DNA of 64,000 nt, from positions 434,001 through 498,000 of the forward strand of contig DASTGN010000008.1 in NCBI GenBank assembly GCA_035719105.1, read 5' to 3'. The stretch comes from UBA8389 sp035719105. GTDB lineage: Bacteria; Bacteroidota; Bacteroidia; Bacteroidales; UBA1402. Within the stretch, counting starts at the first letter, position 1. Each line of letters starts with the position of its first letter. A program made the translations under genes and the position numbers. Under the pieces are notes generated by a model. That model made no database searches and was not told where the DNA came from. It saw only the letters and a program-made list of their open reading frames with translations. Below, piece after piece: positions 59,401 to 64,000 of the stretch.

Positions 59401-59538
59401 ATCCAGTACCAAACCGTGAGCCGTGAGACGAACAGCGGGTATCCGGACTTGGGATTTTTGCGCTGAAGCAGCGATTGAGCTACCCAGTATAAGGGCAAAT
59501 AGTGAATATTTCAAGCAGTATTTCATCGGATTACTCAT
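56431..59538 (-). CDS. SusC/RagA-family TonB-linked outer-membrane protein (second pair)
   Basis: 1035 aa. The start could be 59538 or an internal ATG at 59526; the former overlaps the fasciclin gene stop by 8 nt. After the signal peptide (YSLFALILGSSIAASAQ) there is a CarboxypepD_reg-like domain (about 38-110, AHGLVLDAVSGKPVQGVRIKAG), the plug domain (IRGFNSLNANAQPLFVVDGTIWDE and VEIVKDASSLYGSKGANGVIRIQTKRG) and a long TonB-dependent barrel. It is the energised uptake channel paired with the SusD-like protein encoded 11 nt downstream. Confidence 0.93.
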   Translation of the reverse strand: MSNPMKYCLKYSLFALILGSSIAASAQKSQVRIPAVRLTAHGLVLDAVSGKPVQGVRIKAGSFTALTDENGSYRVRIPSQTISLSFSLEGYVSSTIALQGDTVKNIRLYSDAFRSAKTGEALANTTSLAIDDELSMRWGADVRAIGRSAIAASGSNLFIRGFNSLNANAQPLFVVDGTIWDEQNITGSIFDGFYQNPLADIEVNDIESVEIVKDASSLYGSKGANGVIRIQTKRGRSNVTRIAADISYGFNNAPATYRVMNAGQYRTYLSEIMKGTSGASSIMTNFNGIFGIDKNAAEYTTFHNDNNWGENVYQCGNTKHYGINVQGGDDVAKYSISLGYSGNVGTVKSTGFSRLNTRINSDVYLHPRLTLETSIYFTYLSRQLQDDGVNAFTSPTYLADIKAPFLIANRYTDDGSILTRTLNDVDVLGVSNPVSLLENAANTNKHYRFGVSLAPVWKINDEWRFSGRFTYTLSNTKEHYFSPLTGVATRYMNGQAWRNTIKDQTMSQNNLFGSFQLNYGKTFDTDHRLDAFVGYRLLSTSMNSAYEDGHNSGNDKVVNMNGSLSYRSVDGANTAWNSVALFSQAKYSYQERYNAWLALSEDASSRFGNQAPGALRFLNGSWATFPSAGLSWLLSNEPFMSRLNFINNLNLRVSAGLTGNDDLDGMNRYAYLTSVNYRGAATGLKLSGLANSALKWETTGKINAGIDLGFWNDLLTLSVDYYKHQTNDLLTVKQAPISSGLVNYVCNGGKLSNEGVEVNLGLRLVNTEHFKWNSELSSAHFTNLIIALPDGEYTTTILGGEVLTAVGHSAGLFYGYKTHGVFSTSDEAALAGLKIQNIDASYSSFAAGDVHFVEKTVDKVINEKDKQVIGNPNPDLTGSWSNRFSSGNLALDVLCTYSLGNEVYNYKRQELESMSSLNNQSAAVLNRFKTEGQLTSMPKSVFGDPMGNSRFSDRWIEDGSFFKVKNIKLSYSLPVNSTYLQGLTVWAACTNVYTFTKYLGVDPEVSISRNVLYQGIDNGMLANGRSIYMGVKFNL

Positions 59539-61159
59539 TTACAGGTTCCAGTAAGATGCAGTCGATTCGCATGGTTCGTGTCAGTTTCGTTGTTTCGGTG
59601 GCACCTACATTGGCTTGGATACGCAACTTCATCGCATCAGCATCCTGTTTTTTGGGACCAGAGAAGGGAGAAGCCGAATAATTGGAAAACGGCAGTACGA
59701 TTTGCTTGACAAACATTTTGGTCATTTTATAGCCGTTGGTGATGGAACCGCTAATGACAGCATCTTCCTTCATGGTTCCGTCCGCATGGACGTAATTGAG
59801 GAAGAAATTGACCCGTACACTGTCCGCGGTCACGCCGGTCATATAAGCAGAAGCCGGAGCAAACACTACATAGACGTTATACTTGGCAGCCAGGGTATTG
59901 GGCACCGAAAATTGCACGGTAGGCTGAGTGCGGGTACTGGTAGTTGTTTGTACCACCTCAATGTACCGGAGGTTGGAAACAGAATCCCGGAAATTGGTAT
60001 TGGTTGCGCTTCTAGTGGTAACCGTTGCGTAGAAATCGGTACGGTTGGTTGTATTCTCGGCTTCCACCCGGATGGTTTTCAGAAAACAGTCCATGGGATT
60101 TTGCTTACGAACATCTGATTTCCAAATAAAACCGTTGCTTACCGTTTCTCGTGTCGCACCATCGAAAATCGCAGATGCTTGGTGTAGGATGCTTCCACTG
60201 GTAGAAATCAAGGAATCGCCAGGCGCGCTCATCGGGTCGGATTTCGTTCTGAAAAACAGGTCTTTACACATATTTTGCAGTGTGTATGCTCTAGTAAGTG
60301 AGTCAGCCAAAGCATCGTTCAATTTGTATGTTCGGGTTGGCACATTGATGGCGTTCACGCTGGACGTAATACAATTTCCAAAGGTTTTGAAGTACTTGGA
60401 AACTTTGGAATGGTTGTCAATCCAGCCAGAGTTGGTTGGTGCGATCATGGTATACAAACTGTCTTCCAAATACGCATAGCCGTATTTCCGCATCCAATTG
60501 TTGCGGTAATCGAAAACGGAATCGTAAACCAGCTTACCTTGGGCGTTTTTGCCGATGGCTGTGCTGGCACTTAAGTTGAAAGTATAAACATCAAAACTTT
60601 TCAGGAAGTTGGCGATGGAGTCGGTGTTGTTACCAGGCTGTTTGATGCTTTCGTACATATTGAAATAGAAGGGTACTCGTTGTGAAAGAACGTGCACGAT
60701 GCCGTTCGAAGCCATCTTCGATTGGTTGGACATGGAAATACCGGCAAAGGTATAGGCTGAGCCCCATTTGGCATACTCCTGGAATTTTCCGTCCAGCATT
60801 TTGATTCGTAAGGAACTGGTGTTGGTCAGGTCGGATGGGCTGAACAAAAAGCGATTGATGTGGTTTTTGAGGAACTGACCGATGGTATTGGCATCTTCCA
60901 CATATCCAGCCATGGCATTGTTGTCGGGAGCCCATACCGTAAAGGATTGGTCGGTTGCTATAAGCGAGTCAAGGCCTTGGTTTTTCAAGACTTGGCAAAA
61001 GCTTGAAAGCGAGGTATCAGCCTTCATTACATCCATCAGATTGCGCGTCTGTGCAGTGCCGTTCCAGCTATAATGCTCGTCCAAATAGGCATCCTGGCAA
61101 GAGCAAAACAAGCCGATGGACAGGGCTATCAGACCAGTATATTTCTTTATTTGATTCAT
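59531..61159 (-). CDS. fasciclin-domain lipoprotein inside the SusC/SusD cassette
   Basis: 542 aa with a lipobox signal (GLIALSIGLFCSCQDAYLDEHYSW; lipidated Cys near 19 or 21). Residues about 40-175 form a fasciclin (FAS1) domain: LSSFCQVLKNQGLDSLIATDQSFTVWAPDNNAM, FLKNHINRFLF, and SNQSKMASNGIVHVLSQ. A second, diverged FAS1-like unit may span about 180-320 (TMIAPTNSGWIDN). The C-terminal ~180 residues are beta-rich and end MRIDCILLEPVN, resembling a carbohydrate-binding module. Fasciclin lipoproteins are known companions of some SusCD systems and are presumed to be surface adhesion or binding factors; the actual role is not established. Confidence 0.85.
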   Translation of the reverse strand: MNQIKKYTGLIALSIGLFCSCQDAYLDEHYSWNGTAQTRNLMDVMKADTSLSSFCQVLKNQGLDSLIATDQSFTVWAPDNNAMAGYVEDANTIGQFLKNHINRFLFSPSDLTNTSSLRIKMLDGKFQEYAKWGSAYTFAGISMSNQSKMASNGIVHVLSQRVPFYFNMYESIKQPGNNTDSIANFLKSFDVYTFNLSASTAIGKNAQGKLVYDSVFDYRNNWMRKYGYAYLEDSLYTMIAPTNSGWIDNHSKVSKYFKTFGNCITSSVNAINVPTRTYKLNDALADSLTRAYTLQNMCKDLFFRTKSDPMSAPGDSLISTSGSILHQASAIFDGATRETVSNGFIWKSDVRKQNPMDCFLKTIRVEAENTTNRTDFYATVTTRSATNTNFRDSVSNLRYIEVVQTTTSTRTQPTVQFSVPNTLAAKYNVYVVFAPASAYMTGVTADSVRVNFFLNYVHADGTMKEDAVISGSITNGYKMTKMFVKQIVLPFSNYSASPFSGPKKQDADAMKLRIQANVGATETTKLTRTMRIDCILLEPVNE

Positions 61160-61170
61160 AGAACTATGAT

Positions 61171-62751
61171 TTACTGTTCTTTAAGTGAATAATAAGCATT
61201 CTGTCGAAGATTCGGATTCACATTTATTTCTGTTTTTGAAATGGGAATAAACCAGGCATCCATACTCGAAAGTCTTGCTTTATAAGTGGAAAGCTCTTGC
61301 TCGTATGCATCCGAAAGATAAGCGAAGGCATCGGTAGTCGAACCATCACGACGAACCTTGCGCAACAGGTCAAACCAACGCTTTCCTTCGAAACAGAATT
61401 CACGACGACGCTCGTTTAGTACCATTTCCTCGGCTTTGGAATTGTCTGTCAGTATCAATGAGTCTACATTGTTGGTGGATCGTTTGTAGGTGATGTTGCA
61501 CAGGGACACCGCTTGGCTGACCAAACTTCCGTTGCCTGTATTTTTTGAGAGTTCTACCAAGGCTTCGGCTTTGATGAGATAGACATCGGGCAACCGGTAC
61601 AGGATCCAGTTGGCATTGCTGGTTGAGGAACGGTAAGTGTAATCGTTCAGTCCATAGCCCGAAGACGGGGTTTGCCCCTCGTACTTGAAGATTTTGTAAC
61701 TCGTGGGTGAAGTAACGGTGCCTGAGGTGGTATACCCAACTTGCATGAAAGTATAGGCACGTTGGTCGTTTAACGAGTATAAATCGTACAGGCTTTTGGT
61801 GGGAATAAAATGAGGCGTTTTGGACTTGACCGTATTTCCATAGAGCGTAGCTGTGGAATTGTTGGCTAGCCCCTTGTCCTCGAAATTCAGTTCAAAAATG
61901 CTTTCCGGATCATTTCCGGTGTAGAAAACGGAACGGTACATTTTGTCTGTTTCAGCCATGATCAGCGTGGATTCATTATCGGTCAGGATGGCGTCGCAGT
62001 AATTGATGGATGCTTGGTAATCGGTATCGGCTGTCGGATTCGTCACATTCGATGCCTTCCAAAGGTAAAGGTCGGCCAGCAAGACGCGTACGGCATTTCG
62101 GGTGATTCGGCCATGCGTGTAAGCTTCGGTAGGCCAATCGACGGCGGCATAGGGTAACGCTATGTTTTCCATGTCGTCGATCAGTTTTGTAATAATACTG
62201 TCGCCTTTGGTCTGGAACAACAGGTAATCCTGCCGTTCGCTTTCACTCGGAATGGTGACGTAAGGTACGTCGCCGAAGGAACGGACCAGGTAGAAATAAC
62301 ACAGAGCACGCAAAGTATAGGCTTCAGCCAAATAATGATGCATGGTGGTTTGGTTGAAATTAGCATCGAGATCACACACACCAGGAGCTTTGAGGATGAC
62401 CTTGTTGCATACATTGATGACTTTGTAGAATTTATCCCAGGTTACTAGGCCGCTGGATGATAGCAGATTGGCATCCTTGAGGTACTTTTCGTCTGTACTG
62501 GCGCTGGAATAATCGACGTTATCCGAGCGAATTTCACCCCAGTAAATCATGCGGTTGATGACGTCATTGTCAATCATGAATCGGTAACAGGAGGCGACCA
62601 CGCTTTGAACCTGGTCACCAGTCTGCCAGTATTCTTCGTCCACGATATCATCTTCGGGATATAACTGCAGGTATTGGTCGCAGGAGGCGGTGGTGACCGT
62701 CAGGACAATCAGCAGCAAGGATTTCAGGAAAGGGTATTTCATGCGTTTCAT
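61171..62751 (-). CDS. SusD/RagB-family nutrient-binding lipoprotein (first pair)
   Basis: 526 aa from the ATG at 62751 (MKRMKYPFLKSLLL); the upstream extension to 62799 overlaps the SusC-like gene and lacks a signal peptide. The lipobox is in VLTVTTASCDQYLQLYPED. SusD marks: AEAYTLRALCYFYLVRSFGDVPYV, the ITRNAVRVLLADLYLW helices, YRLPDVYLIKAEALVELSK and LNERRREFCFEGKRWFDLLRK, which is the classic C-terminal motif. Pairs with the SusC-like protein whose gene ends 17 nt upstream. The fasciclin gene follows after 11 nt. Confidence 0.94.
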   Translation of the reverse strand: MKRMKYPFLKSLLLIVLTVTTASCDQYLQLYPEDDIVDEEYWQTGDQVQSVVASCYRFMIDNDVINRMIYWGEIRSDNVDYSSASTDEKYLKDANLLSSSGLVTWDKFYKVINVCNKVILKAPGVCDLDANFNQTTMHHYLAEAYTLRALCYFYLVRSFGDVPYVTIPSESERQDYLLFQTKGDSIITKLIDDMENIALPYAAVDWPTEAYTHGRITRNAVRVLLADLYLWKASNVTNPTADTDYQASINYCDAILTDNESTLIMAETDKMYRSVFYTGNDPESIFELNFEDKGLANNSTATLYGNTVKSKTPHFIPTKSLYDLYSLNDQRAYTFMQVGYTTSGTVTSPTSYKIFKYEGQTPSSGYGLNDYTYRSSTSNANWILYRLPDVYLIKAEALVELSKNTGNGSLVSQAVSLCNITYKRSTNNVDSLILTDNSKAEEMVLNERRREFCFEGKRWFDLLRKVRRDGSTTDAFAYLSDAYEQELSTYKARLSSMDAWFIPISKTEINVNPNLRQNAYYSLKEQ

Positions 62752-62768
62752 ATCGTTTGTGCGTTCGT

Positions 62769-64000
62769 TCAGAAGGTGGCCGAGATGCCTAACATCCATT
62801 CATGCGGACGTGGGGTCGTCGAATTATCCATGGCGATGCCGTAGTAATCTTGGGCCGTATTCGTGGAGACGTTAATTTCAGGGTCTGCTCCCGAATACTT
62901 GGTGAGGCTGAAAATATTGTTGATGGTCAGGTACGCGTTCAGTCGGCTGATTCCCATTTGTTTAACCAAATTGCTGGGGAAACTGTAGCGGATATTGATG
63001 TACTTCATGCGCAGGAATGATCCGTCTTCAACGTAGCGGTCGGAAGCCAACCAGTTGTAACCTTGCTGATAGACAGCTCGGGGTACGTTGGTGACGTCGC
63101 CCTCCTTGCGCCAACGCCAGTTTACGGTGGCGGATTGGTTGTAGGCATAGTACATGTTCTCGGCGTTCATACGGGCCATATTAACGATTTTGCCACCATA
63201 ACGGTAGTTGCAGAAAAAGTTGACGGCGTATTTGTCGTAGCGGAAAGTCATACCCAGACCACCTGTCAAGAGAGGATTGCAGTCGCCCAGATAGACAACG
63301 TCGTATTGGTCGATGGATCCGTCGTGGTTGATATCCTCGTACATGGCGTCCCCACCCTTGAACTGGTACTTGGTGCCGCTGTAATAGTAGTACATGGGTT
63401 TGGCGGTTCCGTCGTAGTTGTAGAGCACATTGTTGTCGGCATCACGCGCAACAGCAATGGTTTTGCCTTCGTTCGAGGCATTCTCTAGTTTGTCGAAACT
63501 GTAGGAATAGACGCCTTTGTAGCGGAAACCGTAGATGGAACCGAAAGAATTGCCTACCTGTAAGCGGGTATAATAATCGCCGTTGCCGAAGTCCTCGTGA
63601 TTGTTGAAGTTGTTCAGTACGCTTTCGTCCAAACTGCGGATGGTGTTGATGTTGTTGGCGAAATTGAAGTTGGCGTCTATGGAGAATTTTCCGCGTTCGA
63701 CAACTTTATTCAGGTTCAAGTTCAATTCCCAGCCATTGTTGTCCATGCTACCGACATTTTTGTAAGTCAGGCTAGCGAAACCAGACGTGGAAGGTATCTG
63801 GATATCGCGGAACAAGAGGTCATTGGTTCTTTTTTTATACCAGTCGAAATTGACGGCTACCTTTCCGTCCCAAAGCTCGAGGTCGGCACCCAAATTGAGG
63901 GAAGTTACTCTTTCCCACTTCAATCCGTCCAGACGAATGCGGGTCGGAAAGACGGCGCTTAGGTCCATATACCCTTGGGAAGAAGTAGATAATAAGCTAT
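62769..64000 (-). CDS. SusC/RagA-family TonB-linked outer-membrane protein, C-terminal part (runs off the window)
   Basis: The frame is open from the right edge (the last 32 bases read SLLSTSSQGY before the first internal Met) to the stop at 62769. The visible ~410 residues are the end of a SusC barrel: YKKRTNDLLFRDIQIPSTSG, NVGSMDNNGWELNLNLNKV, YEDINHDGSIDQYDVVYLGD with the characteristic EF-hand-like D-x-N-x-D-G loop, and a C-terminus with the NIFSLTKYSGADPEINV motif ending in LGISATF. It is the first pore of the cassette; the N-terminal plug and signal lie outside the window. Confidence 0.93.
   Translation of the reverse strand, partial: SLLSTSSQGYMDLSAVFPTRIRLDGLKWERVTSLNLGADLELWDGKVAVNFDWYKKRTNDLLFRDIQIPSTSGFASLTYKNVGSMDNNGWELNLNLNKVVERGKFSIDANFNFANNINTIRSLDESVLNNFNNHEDFGNGDYYTRLQVGNSFGSIYGFRYKGVYSYSFDKLENASNEGKTIAVARDADNNVLYNYDGTAKPMYYYYSGTKYQFKGGDAMYEDINHDGSIDQYDVVYLGDCNPLLTGGLGMTFRYDKYAVNFFCNYRYGGKIVNMARMNAENMYYAYNQSATVNWRWRKEGDVTNVPRAVYQQGYNWLASDRYVEDGSFLRMKYINIRYSFPSNLVKQMGISRLNAYLTINNIFSLTKYSGADPEINVSTNTAQDYYGIAMDNSTTPRPHEWMLGISATF

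Noticed and set aside
1..64000. tRNA, rRNA, CRISPR, insertion sequence, prophage or integron
   Set aside because: None seen by eye on either strand. A covariance-model search could still reveal a small RNA that I cannot recognise unaided.

Overview
The window is chromosomal DNA from a member of the Bacteroidota, most likely the order Bacteroidales. The main markers are tandem SusC/SusD pairs, a DUF4492 gene directly before cydAB, a DAHP synthase fused to chorismate mutase, a thrA / phosphoglycerate-mutase-like / thrC operon, type I asparaginase, and many promoters carrying the Bacteroidota -7 box TAnnTTTG. No rRNA, tRNA, CRISPR array, insertion sequence or phage gene is visible. Gene order is dense and the codon style is uniform, so this looks like core genome with a few specialised modules.

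Layout. 1-2019: the end of recJ, then recQ. 2029-8165: a small membrane protein, then a tight run of a secreted GH2 glycosidase, a DUF2461 protein, a carotenoid desaturase (crtI type) and a phytoene/squalene synthase (crtB type). 8246-12941: an aromatic amino acid operon (pheA, aminotransferase, DAHP synthase-chorismate mutase, tyrA, nitroreductase) behind a Phe/Tyr leader peptide and a textbook attenuator. 13017-20223 (minus strand): a sulfur-carrier and electron-transfer operon of DsrE-like, TusA, MvhD-like, a QmoA-like flavoprotein with an inserted glutamate-synthase-small-subunit-like module, QmoB-like and QmoC-like genes. A YeiH-type putative sulfate exporter lies divergently beside it. 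21642-24986: ferritin and a TonB-dependent receptor. 25077-30288 (minus): the threonine operon, behind a second leader peptide with four consecutive Thr codons. 30297-36066: a GH43-like hydrolase, a small hypothetical, an S9 peptidase and a two-lobed retropepsin-like protein with a PDZ domain. 36070-39464 (minus): pabC/pabB, an ECF sigma factor between two membrane-protein genes, and an RlpA-like protein. 39615-45610: two histidine kinases in a run with DUF4492 and cydAB. 45724-54695: an outer-membrane protein, a membrane-anchored AraC-type regulator, a POT transporter, asparaginase, a sugar porter and a hybrid histidine kinase. 54725-64000 (minus): a polysaccharide-utilisation type cassette SusC-SusD-fasciclin-SusC-SusD, cut off at the right edge.

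How it fits together. The organism appears to be a glycan- and peptide-using heterotroph with a microaerobic bd oxidase. It makes its own Phe, Tyr, Thr and p-aminobenzoate, and controls two of these pathways by ribosome-mediated attenuation. The most unusual part is the Dsr/Tus/Hdr-like cluster. By family knowledge it should move sulfur on protein cysteines and pass electrons between a soluble flavin/iron-sulfur complex (possibly NAD(P)H-linked) and the quinone pool. Its substrate and direction cannot be read from sequence.
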